This document shows positions 1-7,520 of a stretch of DNA of 36,603 nt, piece after piece. The position numbers were made by a program, and so were the translations under genes. This DNA comes from Tannerellaceae bacterium (GTDB taxonomy: Bacteria > Bacteroidota > Bacteroidia > Bacteroidales > Tannerellaceae): assembly GCA_031255855.1 (NCBI GenBank), contig JAIRRS010000014.1, forward strand, positions 1 to 36,603, read 5' to 3'. The notes beneath the pieces were generated by a model that worked only from the letters and a program-made list of their open reading frames with translations, had not been told where the DNA came from and made no database searches. The stretch's first letter is position 1; each line of letters opens with the position of its first letter.

Positions 1-1
1 C

Positions 2-181
2 GTCGAAGGCTTCCTTATTGAAAACGGAAAGTTAACACAACCCATCTCTGAGATGAACGTCACCGGAAATATACTCACGTTGTGGAACAACCTCGCGGAA
101 GTAGGAAACGACATCCGCGAATCCTCAAGCTGGCGTATCCCATCGCTCGCCTTCAAAGAAGTAGACTTTAGCGGACTGTAA
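2..181 (+). CDS. TldD/PmbA-family metallopeptidase, C-terminal fragment
   Basis: Only the last 59 codons lie in the window; the gene starts to the left of it. The reading frame begins at base 2 and ends in TAA at 179–181. The visible residues include MNVTGN, a GNDIRE segment and a final DFSGL. This pattern, where a conserved GN-containing strand is followed by VGND and a hydrophobic end, is what TldD/PmbA (peptidase family U62) proteins show at their C-terminus. Members of this family act as a two-subunit zinc protease on small peptides. The catalytic HExxxH region would lie upstream and cannot be checked. The gene converges on the folC–ispE operon, with the ispE terminator in the short gap. 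The family call is moderately sure; which subunit it is (TldD or PmbA) is not. Confidence 0.6.
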   Translation, partial: VEGFLIENGKLTQPISEMNVTGNILTLWNNLAEVGNDIRESSSWRIPSLAFKEVDFSGL

Positions 182-183
182 AC

Positions 184-233
184 AAAAATACGGAACACGC
201 CACACGGAAATCCACCGTTACGCGTGTTCCGTA
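184..233 (-). terminator. Rho-independent terminator of the folC–MFS–ispE operon
   Basis: An exact 12-bp inverted repeat pairs 189–200 with 222–233 (arm TACGGAACACGC). A small inner stem ACGG/CCGT (204–207 with 215–218) extends it. Read leftward, the hairpin is followed by a run of five T (the A run at 184–188). It lies 14 bases beyond the ispE stop, so it serves the leftward operon. No T run follows it on the + strand. Confidence 0.8.
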
Positions 234-247
234 CCACTCATACTATA

Positions 248-1057
248 TTAAGGTAATACCCCTTCCCAAACAAAAAAAGACGGAAACCGTTTCCTAAGGT
301 CAATCGCTTTGTCAAACAACCCAAAAACCGACGAACCCGAACCCGTCATGGAAGCATACAATGCCCCAGCCTCATACAACGCCTCTTTCACTTCCTCAAT
401 AAGAGGATAAACCGGAAAAACACACGCCTCAAAATCATTCGCCATAACACCCCGCCAATCCCTGACAGGCCGCTCAGCAATCTCTCTCAACGACACCTCC
501 GGCCGCCGGGGAGTAATCATCCCATATGCGTCGGAAGTCGACACAGCCACATCCGGCTTCACTAGGCACAAATAATACCCTCGCAAAGAAAGCGTCACCT
601 TCTCAAACACATTCCCAGTCCCACTGGCAAAAACAGGCTGGTTCTGGATAAAAAAAGGACAATCAGCCCCCAATTCCGCCGCCATCTGTTCCAACTCATC
701 CGTCGGGATACCTAAACGGCAAAAGTCATTCAACAGCTTCAGCATATACGCCCCATCCGACGACCCCCCTCCCAGCCCAGCGCCAAAAGGAATCTCCTTC
801 AGCAGGTGAACACCCAGCGCAGGCAAGGAATAACGAGCCTCAATCAAGTTCATAGCCCTCATCACCAGATTTTTCTCCAAAGGCGCATCCACAGGAATAC
901 CCGACTGCCGGAAAGAAAATGTCTCCGACTCCACCACCTCCAAAGCGTCTCTCACAGGAACAGGATAAAAAATCGTCTCAATATCATGGTAGCCATCCTG
1001 CCGCCTACCCACAACATTCAACCCCAGGTTTATCTTCGCGTTGGGAAAACAAATCAT
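248..1057 (-). CDS. ispE: 4-diphosphocytidyl-2-C-methyl-D-erythritol kinase
   Basis: IspE phosphorylates 4-diphosphocytidyl-2-C-methylerythritol with ATP in the MEP pathway to isoprenoid precursors, in the cytoplasm. The protein is 269 residues from the ATG at 1057, close to the family's usual length. It shows the GHMP-kinase layout. The N-terminal segment FPNAKINLGLNV contains the conserved lysine at residue 8. The ATP-binding glycine loop PFGAGLGGGSSDG is at about 90–102. GADCPFF at about 131–137 holds the catalytic aspartate (132). A C-terminal MTGSGSSVFG loop follows. A TTG three codons upstream (1066) is also open, but family members start at MICFPNAK, so I prefer the ATG. The gene follows the MFS gene by 16 bases and is last in a leftward operon. 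Its codons are rich in G and T, like the other leftward genes here. Confidence 0.95.
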   Translation of the reverse strand: MICFPNAKINLGLNVVGRRQDGYHDIETIFYPVPVRDALEVVESETFSFRQSGIPVDAPLEKNLVMRAMNLIEARYSLPALGVHLLKEIPFGAGLGGGSSDGAYMLKLLNDFCRLGIPTDELEQMAAELGADCPFFIQNQPVFASGTGNVFEKVTLSLRGYYLCLVKPDVAVSTSDAYGMITPRRPEVSLREIAERPVRDWRGVMANDFEACVFPVYPLIEEVKEALYEAGALYASMTGSGSSVFGLFDKAIDLRKRFPSFFVWEGVLP

Positions 1058-1073
1058 AATACCCAAACAACCC

Positions 1074-2468
1074 TTATTTAATATTAGGCTCCTCCAGCCC
1101 GTAACCTCTTTTCCTATCCTCCTTCTTCAATACCAATCCCAGGAGAAAAGCCAAAGCCCCCAAAGAAGCAAAAATAAGCATAGGAACAGTATAACTATAC
1201 TTAACAGCCTCACCGGCAGCAATCCGCTCAGCCACACCCGGATTAGAAACCTTCAATACCCAGCCAATAATAATAGGGACAAACATAAGGCCCATATTCT
1301 GTATCCAGAATGTCACAGAATAAGCTGAACCCAACACCTTGTTATCCACCAGCTTCGGAACAGAAGGCCACAAAGCCGCAGGAACCAGGGAAAACGATAT
1401 CCCCAAAAGAATAATAGCCCCAAAGGCAACCGGCTTGCTAAACAAATGATCCGGAGTCAAAGCAAAAACCAAATGACAAACAATCACCAGCAAAGAACCC
1501 AGGATAAGCATCGTAGCCCCTTTTCCTTTCCTGTCAAGAAACCAGCCCAACAAAGGCGTAAGAACCATCGCACCGATAGGAAAATAAGAAAAAAGAGCGC
1601 TCGCGTCAGCAGTCGGCAAATTCAAACGGCTCTCAAGCATACCTGTCGCGAATTTCTGGAAAGGAAATATCGTAGAATAAAACAACACACACAAACCCGC
1701 AACCGTCCAAAAGATCTTCGAACCAAAGATAAACTTCAAATCACCAATCTTAAACTCATCCTCAGAAGCTCCCTCCAAACACCGATCCTGCCGGTCTAGC
1801 TTACGGTCAAACAAAAAATAAATACAAAACGAAAGAAAACCAATCAACAACAGCAAAGTAGCAATACCCACCGACCGGGAAACACCTCCGGATTCAGCCC
1901 ACACCGGAGACAACCGGAACACAGCAAACACACCCAAACGGGCAATCGCCATCTCAAGACCCATCGCCAAAGCAAGCTCCTTACCATTAAACCACTTCAC
2001 AATACCCTTCGACACCGTCACGCCAGCCATCTCAACTCCGCAACCAAAAATAGCGAAACCAATACACGCCACCTTAGCCGAAGCAGGAAAACCCGGCAGG
2101 AAAGAACCAAAAAATTCATGCCCCAAACCACCGTTGGCAAACACGTCGCTCACACCATACAACTTAATAGACGCCCCCAAAACCATCAGGAACGCCGACA
2201 ACAAAGCCGAATAACGAACCCCTATCTTATCAAGGATAACACCCGCAAAAATAAGGAACAAAGCAAATACATTCAAGAAATACTCCGAACCGCCAACCGT
2301 ACCAAACGTCTCAGGCGACCACTCCAAATGCGTTTCCAACAACGTACTCAACGGAGCCAGCACATCAACAAACATATAAGCAAAAAACATCGTACTCGAC
2401 AACAAAACAAGGGCTATCCAACGGAACACCATCGAATCCCTCAATGTAGTAGTTTGATTTTCAATCAT
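1074..2468 (-). CDS. MFS transporter, substrate unknown
   Basis: The 464-residue protein is highly hydrophobic, with about twelve predicted membrane segments in two blocks of six. A charged cytoplasmic loop (FDRKLDRQDRCLEGASEDEFK, around residues 220–240) separates the blocks, which is the standard major-facilitator arrangement. Short MFS signature-like loops occur between helices 2 and 3 (LDKIGVRYS) and 8 and 9 (LDRKGKGAT). The protein should be a secondary transporter in the inner membrane. Relatives in Bacteroidales are usually labelled generic or nitrate/nitrite-type MFS carriers, but no substrate can be read from the sequence. It lies between folC (30 bases upstream) and ispE (16 bases downstream) on the same strand, so it is almost certainly co-transcribed. 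The neighbours are housekeeping enzymes and give no strong hint at the cargo. Confidence 0.85.
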   Translation of the reverse strand: MIENQTTTLRDSMVFRWIALVLLSSTMFFAYMFVDVLAPLSTLLETHLEWSPETFGTVGGSEYFLNVFALFLIFAGVILDKIGVRYSALLSAFLMVLGASIKLYGVSDVFANGGLGHEFFGSFLPGFPASAKVACIGFAIFGCGVEMAGVTVSKGIVKWFNGKELALAMGLEMAIARLGVFAVFRLSPVWAESGGVSRSVGIATLLLLIGFLSFCIYFLFDRKLDRQDRCLEGASEDEFKIGDLKFIFGSKIFWTVAGLCVLFYSTIFPFQKFATGMLESRLNLPTADASALFSYFPIGAMVLTPLLGWFLDRKGKGATMLILGSLLVIVCHLVFALTPDHLFSKPVAFGAIILLGISFSLVPAALWPSVPKLVDNKVLGSAYSVTFWIQNMGLMFVPIIIGWVLKVSNPGVAERIAAGEAVKYSYTVPMLIFASLGALAFLLGLVLKKEDRKRGYGLEEPNIK

Positions 2469-2498
2469 AATAATAAACTGTTATTTTAAATTATTAAT

Positions 2499-3800
2499 TC
2501 ATAAGTCAAGCAAAGGCAAAGCGTCGGCAACCACAAAATTACTCCCGCCGACAAACACCATATCATCAATACCGGCCACGCTCAACACCTGAAACACAGC
2601 ATCCTCCACCGTATCATACACCTCCCCTTGCAAACCAATCGCCCGGGCACGCATCTCAAGAACATCCGGAGGCAAAGCACGCTCAACAGACGCCCGCGTA
2701 AACAAATAAGTCCCACATGCCGGCATCTCGCGCAACACCTCATCAATATCTTTATCCCTCGACAACCCAATTATCATATACAAGTTCAAACGTAGTTCAG
2801 CCTCCGCTTCAATCTGAGGAGTAAGATGCTTCCAAGCCCCCACATTATGACCCGTATCAAGCACAATATAAGGAACCTCCGACACCACCTGCCACCGACC
2901 ACGAAGCCCCGTAAGCTCCACAACACGCGAAAAACCCTCCTTCACGGCACGCGCCGGAACATTCATATCCAACGTACGCAACGCCTGCAACACACACAAC
3001 ACCGTCTGCGTATTAGCATACTGTGCAAGACCATCCAATCCACCCAGCAACACCCCATAATCAACAGAGTTATAACGCCACTCCCCGTCACCCGAAAGAC
3101 GCGCCTCACCCTTCAACACCGGATCAATCAGCGGACTAAACAAAGGAGCCTTCAAATCGCCAGCCCGCTTCCTAAACACATCAGCCACCACGCCATCATC
3201 CATCTCCCCAATCACCACAGGCACGCCAGCCTTTATAATACCAGCCTTTTCAAAAGCAATCTCACCCAGCGTATCACCCAAAAACTGCGTATGATCCTTA
3301 CTGATACCCGTAATCACACTCACAAGCGGAGAAATAATATTTGTACTATCCAAGCGTCCGCCCAAGCCAACCTCAATAACAGCAATATCAACCCCTGCAG
3401 CGCGGAAATAATCAAAAGCCATAGCCGACGTCAACTCAAAAAAAGAAGGACCCAACGGCTCAAAAACCTCCCTGTGCACCTCCACAAAACGCGTCACATA
3501 CTCCTTCGGAATCATCTCCCCATCCACCCGGATACGCTCGCGAAAATCAACCAAATGCGGCGACGTATAAAGCCCCACCTTATAACCGGCCCGCTGAAGG
3601 ATCGCAGCCAGCAAATGGCAAACAGAACCCTTCCCGTTTGTCCCACCCACATGAATCGTCTTATACGCCTCATGAGGATTACCCAAATAATTATCCAGGG
3701 CGATACTCGTATCAAGTCCCGGTTTATAAGCCCCACCGCCGATATGCTCAAACACCGGCGTACTTCCATATAAATAGTGCAAAGTCTCTTCGTATGTCAT
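2499..3800 (-). CDS. folC: Bifunctional folylpolyglutamate synthase/dihydrofolate synthase
   Basis: FolC adds glutamate to dihydropteroate and then to reduced folates, using ATP. From the ATG at 3800 it is 433 residues, normal for the family. The open frame runs on upstream to 3947, but family members begin with MTYEETLHYLYGSTPVF. That start also places the gene about 22 bases behind a good -7 promoter box. Visible motifs are the ATP loop GGTNGKGS (52–59), the substrate segment VDFRERIRVDGEMI, the GLGGRLDSTN loop, and KDHTQFLGDTLGEIAFEKAGIIK with its catalytic and metal-binding residues. DTGHN follows in the C-terminal Mur-ligase-like domain. It is the first gene of the leftward operon folC–MFS–ispE. 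A near-perfect palindrome lies just upstream (3859–3882). Confidence 0.95.
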   Translation of the reverse strand: MTYEETLHYLYGSTPVFEHIGGGAYKPGLDTSIALDNYLGNPHEAYKTIHVGGTNGKGSVCHLLAAILQRAGYKVGLYTSPHLVDFRERIRVDGEMIPKEYVTRFVEVHREVFEPLGPSFFELTSAMAFDYFRAAGVDIAVIEVGLGGRLDSTNIISPLVSVITGISKDHTQFLGDTLGEIAFEKAGIIKAGVPVVIGEMDDGVVADVFRKRAGDLKAPLFSPLIDPVLKGEARLSGDGEWRYNSVDYGVLLGGLDGLAQYANTQTVLCVLQALRTLDMNVPARAVKEGFSRVVELTGLRGRWQVVSEVPYIVLDTGHNVGAWKHLTPQIEAEAELRLNLYMIIGLSRDKDIDEVLREMPACGTYLFTRASVERALPPDVLEMRARAIGLQGEVYDTVEDAVFQVLSVAGIDDMVFVGGSNFVVADALPLLDL

Positions 3801-3822
3801 TCCATATAAATTAGTATTCGTG

Positions 3823-3830
3823 CAAAAGTA
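3823..3830 (-). promoter_or_regulatory. Candidate -7 promoter element of folC
   Basis: The leftward strand reads TACTTTTG, an exact match to the Bacteroidetes -7 box TAnnTTTG, 22 bases before the folC ATG. No clear TTTG -33 box stands 19–21 bases upstream, so the promoter is weak or depends on an activator. Confidence 0.5.
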
Positions 3831-3858
3831 CGTAATAAATCCAATTATTAGGTTTACG

Positions 3859-3882
3859 TAAGCATGATTAACATCATGCTTA
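3859..3882. repeat. 24-bp palindrome upstream of folC, possible operator
   Basis: Two exact 10-bp arms (TAAGCATGAT and ATCATGCTTA) are separated by the four bases TAAC. The site lies 29–52 bases upstream of the folC -7 box, a place suited to an activator or repressor. No T run follows on either strand, so it is not a typical terminator. The binding protein is unknown. Confidence 0.55.
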
Positions 3883-4174
3883 TACCTATTATGTTTGATA
3901 CTATCTTCGACACACTTCCGGTATGCCTCCGATACACCTCCACCCAAAAACAGTAACTAAATAATAGGAACAAAACCAAAGCAAAAACAAACGATAACCA
4001 ACACATAAATATTATAAAAATATAGAAAACTCCAACACAAACAACCATAACCACAAAAAAATCCAACAAAACACTACAAGATAAACGAAAAGTTCATACT
4101 TTTGAAAAGCTAAACATATTCGTAAATATAGCTACCAAAAAGTTTACACAATTATTAATTTAAAGTTCTTTCTT

Positions 4175-4507
4175 ATGAAAAATTTAGTATTAGTTTTATT
4201 TTCACTCATCTTTTTTTGTTCCCTAGCAGAAAGTCGTCAACTGGACAACGATTATTACATAAACGGTCCATACCAAGTTACTCTTACAGGAGCATCTGTA
4301 GGAGCCAGTTATTCTTTGTATTACCCACCAAGCGGAGCAACATATGTGTGGAAGATTCAGAGTGGTGGTGGAGCATATATATCCTCTTCCAACGGAACAT
4401 ATTGCTCACTGACATTCTATCAAAAAGGACAATGCCGATTATCTTGTGAGATTTATATAGACGGCGTCAGAGTCGATACTTCCACCATATATATAATGGT
4501 CAATTAA
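4175..4507 (+). CDS. Small secreted protein with a single Ig-like/PKD-like fold
   Basis: The 110-residue protein starts with a classical signal peptide (MKNLVLVLFSLIFFCSLAES) and should be exported. The mature part of about 90 residues alternates beta-strand-like segments: YINGPYQVTLTG, ATYVWKIQSGGGAYI, CSLTFYQKGQCRLSCEIYIDG and STIYIMVN. This resembles the Ig-like or PKD-like modules common in large Bacteroidetes surface proteins, here standing alone. Three cysteines remain in the mature part; no lipobox is seen. Codon use is AT-rich (many TTA, TTT, AAT), unlike the C-rich neighbour at 4628, which suggests a different history. I do not recognise a specific family or function. It might be a remnant of a larger surface protein, but it has its own start, signal peptide and promoter-like box. 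Confidence 0.6.
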   Translation: MKNLVLVLFSLIFFCSLAESRQLDNDYYINGPYQVTLTGASVGASYSLYYPPSGATYVWKIQSGGGAYISSSNGTYCSLTFYQKGQCRLSCEIYIDGVRVDTSTIYIMVN

Positions 4508-4512
4508 ATTTT

Positions 4513-4598
4513 GAGGAATTGTTTAGTTTGTAGAATGCGGGAGTTTTGTTTGTAGTTTTACAAACATCTTTGCATGCGTAGGAATTAAACAATTCCTC
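4513..4598. repeat. Competing inverted repeats between two secreted-protein genes
   Basis: The left arm 4513–4532 is one continuous 20-base stretch. Its first 13 bases (GAGGAATTGTTTA) pair exactly with 4586–4598. Its next seven (GTTTGTA, 4526–4532) pair exactly with TACAAAC at 4559–4565. The same TACAAAC can instead pair locally with a second GTTTGTA at 4548–4554. A third option pairs AGGAATT (4580–4586) with AATTCCT (4591–4597), which removes the right half of the long stem. Such mutually exclusive stems are typical of attenuators or RNA switches. It could equally be a terminator for the gene ending at 4507, but no good T run follows. Confidence 0.6.
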
Positions 4599-4627
4599 TT
4601 ACCTTTTTACCAAAAAACAGAACACCC

Positions 4628-5740
4628 ATGAAAAACATCATCCGGATACCCCTGCTAATAGCCTTCTGTAGCCTCGCCTCCTGCATCGACAGATTTGAGC
4701 CCGAAGGAATCATAGCCCCACAGGAAGGTCTCCTCGTAGTAGACGGCGTTATAACAAGCGGAGTAACCACAATCGAACTAAGCCGCACCATCCCCATGGA
4801 AACAGAATGGTACGACGCTCCGGCCGTAGACAACGCCACCCTCTACGTAGAATGTAACGACGGCACTCGGTTCACCCAAACAACCAACCTGGGAAAAGGG
4901 ACATACAAAATACTAACAGGTGAACTACACCCCGGCAAACAATACCGCCTCCACATCCACATCAACGGCAAAACCTACGAATCCGACTACCTCGCCCCCC
5001 TCTCCTCCCCCGCAATCGACAGCATATCCTATCAAAAGCAAGAGCCGGGAGACCCCATCCATATCACCGTATCCACACACGATGAAGCCTCCAACCCATC
5101 CTATTTCCGCTGGACATACCAAGAAAACTGGGAATTTAAGTCCGAACTCTTCGCCCAATACGGCAAGTTATACGGCTACGGACCCAACATCTACTTCGAT
5201 TTGAATTCATCAAACAACATCTACTACTGCTGGGGAACCAATCAATCCCGCGCGTTCGCATTGGGAACAACCGATAAACTGTCGCAAAACATCATATCAC
5301 ACAAACGACTGGTAAAGATACCATCAGACAGCGAGAAAATATCAATACTCTACCACATTGCCGTCAGCCAATACCGCATACGCGAAAAAGCATACCATTA
5401 CTTCACAAACCAGCAAAAGAACATATCGCAAACCGGAGGCATTTTTTCTCTGATCCCCGGCGAAATAAGAGGCAACATCCACTCCCTTACCACGCCCGGC
5501 GAATGGGTCATCGGATACGTGGAAGTATCCATCCCCTCCGTAAAAGAACAATTCATGCCGGAACTCACCCTGGCCTACGAGCCACCGCCACAAACATGCG
5601 CCCGCGCAGTTTCGAACATACCTACCGGCCTCATATATATGTTGGGAGACCCCATCCTCTATGCTCCCGAACGCTGCCTCGATTGCACCACACGCGGAAC
5701 CAAAAACAAACCCGCCTTCTGGCCGACAAGCCATCTATAA
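4628..5740 (+). CDS. DUF4249 family lipoprotein
   Basis: The 370-residue protein carries a lipoprotein signal ending in the lipobox SLASC (cysteine 19), so it is probably anchored in the outer membrane. The pattern EGIIAPQEGLLVVDGVITSG near the N-terminus and the cysteine-containing C-terminal end ERCLDCTTRGTKNKPAFW match DUF4249. This is a Bacteroidetes family of beta-rich proteins usually encoded next to a TonB-dependent receptor. Their function is unknown; a role as an accessory lipoprotein of such a receptor is an inference from that usual context. Here no receptor gene is adjacent, so the gene is an orphan. The gene is very C-rich and G-poor on the + strand. It converges on the ABC exporter genes with seven bases between stops. 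Confidence 0.75.
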   Translation: MKNIIRIPLLIAFCSLASCIDRFEPEGIIAPQEGLLVVDGVITSGVTTIELSRTIPMETEWYDAPAVDNATLYVECNDGTRFTQTTNLGKGTYKILTGELHPGKQYRLHIHINGKTYESDYLAPLSSPAIDSISYQKQEPGDPIHITVSTHDEASNPSYFRWTYQENWEFKSELFAQYGKLYGYGPNIYFDLNSSNNIYYCWGTNQSRAFALGTTDKLSQNIISHKRLVKIPSDSEKISILYHIAVSQYRIREKAYHYFTNQQKNISQTGGIFSLIPGEIRGNIHSLTTPGEWVIGYVEVSIPSVKEQFMPELTLAYEPPPQTCARAVSNIPTGLIYMLGDPILYAPERCLDCTTRGTKNKPAFWPTSHL

Positions 5741-5747
5741 CAAAGAA

Positions 5748-7520
5748 TCAATACGCCTCAAACTGCTCCTGATTCAGGGAATAATATCTCCCCCTCAATT
5801 GAAGAAGTTCCCGGTGATTCCCCTGCTCAACAATCCGCCCGTCTTCCAAAACAAGAATCAAATCGGCATTGCGGATCGTAGACAAGCGATGAGCGATTAT
5901 CAGGCTGGTACGCCCCTCCATCAACTTGTCCAGCCCCTGCTGGATAAGAATCTCACTGCGGGTATCAATATTACTCGTAGCCTCGTCCAAAAGCAAAATC
6001 GGAGGATCGGCAACTGCCGCGCGGGCTATATTCAGCAACTGCCGCTGCCCCTGGCTAAGGTTAGCCCCATCATTCTCCAACAACGTATCATACCCACGCG
6101 GCAAACGCTTTATAAAAGAATGTGCAGCAGTTAGCTTAGCAGCTTCAACCACCTCTGCGTCTGTCGCATCCGGCCTGCCGAAACGGATATTCTCACGCAC
6201 ACTTCCCGTAAACAAATGAGTATCCTGCAACACGATAGCCATAGCCTTCCGAAGGCTCTCACGAGTCACGCTCCTTACCGGACAGCCGTCAATCGTTATC
6301 TCCCCCTCCCAAATATCAAAGAAACGGGGAAGCAAGTTCAATATCGTCGTCTTTCCCGCGCCCGTAGCCCCCACAAGCGCTATCTTACATCCCCGGCGGG
6401 CATGGAGCGACACGTCCTTCAAAATAGTCTTCCCCGGCTTATAGCCGAAAAACACACGGCTGAAAGTCACATCACCCTTTACATCATTCAACGCCACCGC
6501 GTCGGGAGCATCCGGCATTTCAGGCGCTTCGTCCATAATCGCAAAGATGCGCTCCGCCCCCGCGAAAGCAGCCTGGATATTATTATACAGGCTGGCCAAC
6601 TCGTTTATCGGCCGTCCGAATTGGCGGGAATATTGCAGGAATGCCGCCAAACCGCCAACATCAAACCCGCGGAAAATAGCAAGCAAAGCCCCTGCAATCG
6701 TAATAATAACGTAATTCAACGTATTGAGGTTCTGCATAACAGGCATCATCAAACCCGAATAAAACTGAGCCTTCAACGACTTGCCTTTCAAATCCTCATT
6801 CCGTACATCAAAACCAGATATTACCTGTTTTTCATGCCCGAAGACTTTAATAACCTTCTGCCCACTTATCATTTCTTCGATATACCCGTTGATATGCCCC
6901 AGCGATTCCTGCTGCGCCCTGAAATACTTGCGGCTCTTCCCCACCGTCATACGGGCAAAAAGAAACATAACCGGTACAGTTATCAACGTAACCAACGTCA
7001 ACACAGGGCTTATATAAAGCATCAAGACAAATATCCCCACCAGGGAAAGGGCGCTCGACAACATGTCGGAAAGGCTGTCGGTCAGCGCGTCGCTTATGCG
7101 GTCAATATCATTCGTATAGCGGCTCATCAAATCGCCATGCTGGTGGGTATCAAAATATGTGATAGGCAAACGCTCCATTTTGCCGAAAAGCTCGATACGC
7201 ATACGCGTCACCGTTCGTTGCCCTATCTCATTCAACAACCTGTATTGTATATACACAGCCGCAACCCCCGTAATATAAACCGCCCCCAAAATCAATAAAA
7301 TACGAACAAGCCCTTGCAAGTCTCCGGGAATAATATAGTCATTGATAATCGGACGAATCATATACGACCCTGCCAGGCTTGATACAAGGCTTACGATTAT
7401 CAGGAAACCGATGACCAACAGCAAACGGCGGTCGCATGCCATATATGAGATAAGCCTCAGGAATGTTTTCTTTGCCTCCTTCGGTTTTCCGCCATCTTTC
7501 ATGTGATTGCCATGCGCCAT
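5748..7520 (-). CDS. Heterodimeric ABC exporter, catalytic subunit
   Basis: This is a 590-residue half-transporter with an N-terminal six-helix membrane domain (about 30–320) and a C-terminal ATPase (about 345–590). The ATPase shows Walker A GATGAGKT (384–391), signature LSQGQ (488–492), Walker B ILLLDE with the catalytic glutamate (513) and the switch histidine in IIAHRLS (544). It therefore supplies the competent Walker A/B half. Its own signature (LSQGQ instead of LSGGQ) is degenerate, as expected for the partner of a degenerate site. The start ATG overlaps the stop of the upstream ABC gene by one base (TAATG), so the two are translationally coupled and should assemble together in the inner membrane. 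Such pairs (type LmrCD, BmrCD, TM287/288) export lipids, drugs or peptides; the substrate is not visible. Confidence 0.9.
   Translation of the reverse strand: MAHGNHMKDGGKPKEAKKTFLRLISYMACDRRLLLVIGFLIIVSLVSSLAGSYMIRPIINDYIIPGDLQGLVRILLILGAVYITGVAAVYIQYRLLNEIGQRTVTRMRIELFGKMERLPITYFDTHQHGDLMSRYTNDIDRISDALTDSLSDMLSSALSLVGIFVLMLYISPVLTLVTLITVPVMFLFARMTVGKSRKYFRAQQESLGHINGYIEEMISGQKVIKVFGHEKQVISGFDVRNEDLKGKSLKAQFYSGLMMPVMQNLNTLNYVIITIAGALLAIFRGFDVGGLAAFLQYSRQFGRPINELASLYNNIQAAFAGAERIFAIMDEAPEMPDAPDAVALNDVKGDVTFSRVFFGYKPGKTILKDVSLHARRGCKIALVGATGAGKTTILNLLPRFFDIWEGEITIDGCPVRSVTRESLRKAMAIVLQDTHLFTGSVRENIRFGRPDATDAEVVEAAKLTAAHSFIKRLPRGYDTLLENDGANLSQGQRQLLNIARAAVADPPILLLDEATSNIDTRSEILIQQGLDKLMEGRTSLIIAHRLSTIRNADLILVLEDGRIVEQGNHRELLQLRGRYYSLNQEQFEAY

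Larger units (their letters stand above)
3801..4174. other. 374-bp AT-rich divergent intergenic region
   Basis: This gap separates the leftward folC from the rightward gene at 4175. It holds the folC -7 box (3823–3830), the palindrome at 3859–3882, and a second TAnnTTTG box on the + strand (TACTTTTG, 4097–4104). That second box could drive the gene at 4175 with a leader of about 65 bases. The middle, 3950–4080, is A/C-rich on the + strand with no other structure. I see no convincing gene in it. Confidence 0.6.

Noticed and set aside
2826..3773. 315-codon + strand open frame opposite folC
   Set aside because: It is an antisense shadow of folC caused by the strong strand bias; the composition (very rich in His, Thr, Arg) is not protein-like.
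3854..4069. Leftward 71-codon hydrophobic open frame in the folC upstream gap
   Set aside because: It begins with TTG, overlaps the palindrome at 3859–3882, and its hydrophobicity follows from T-rich sequence; no ribosome-binding site or family likeness.
6216..7298. 360-codon + strand open frame opposite the ABC gene
   Set aside because: It is the complement of a well-supported ABC gene; the translation is rich in His, Arg and Gln with no domain, as expected of an antisense shadow.
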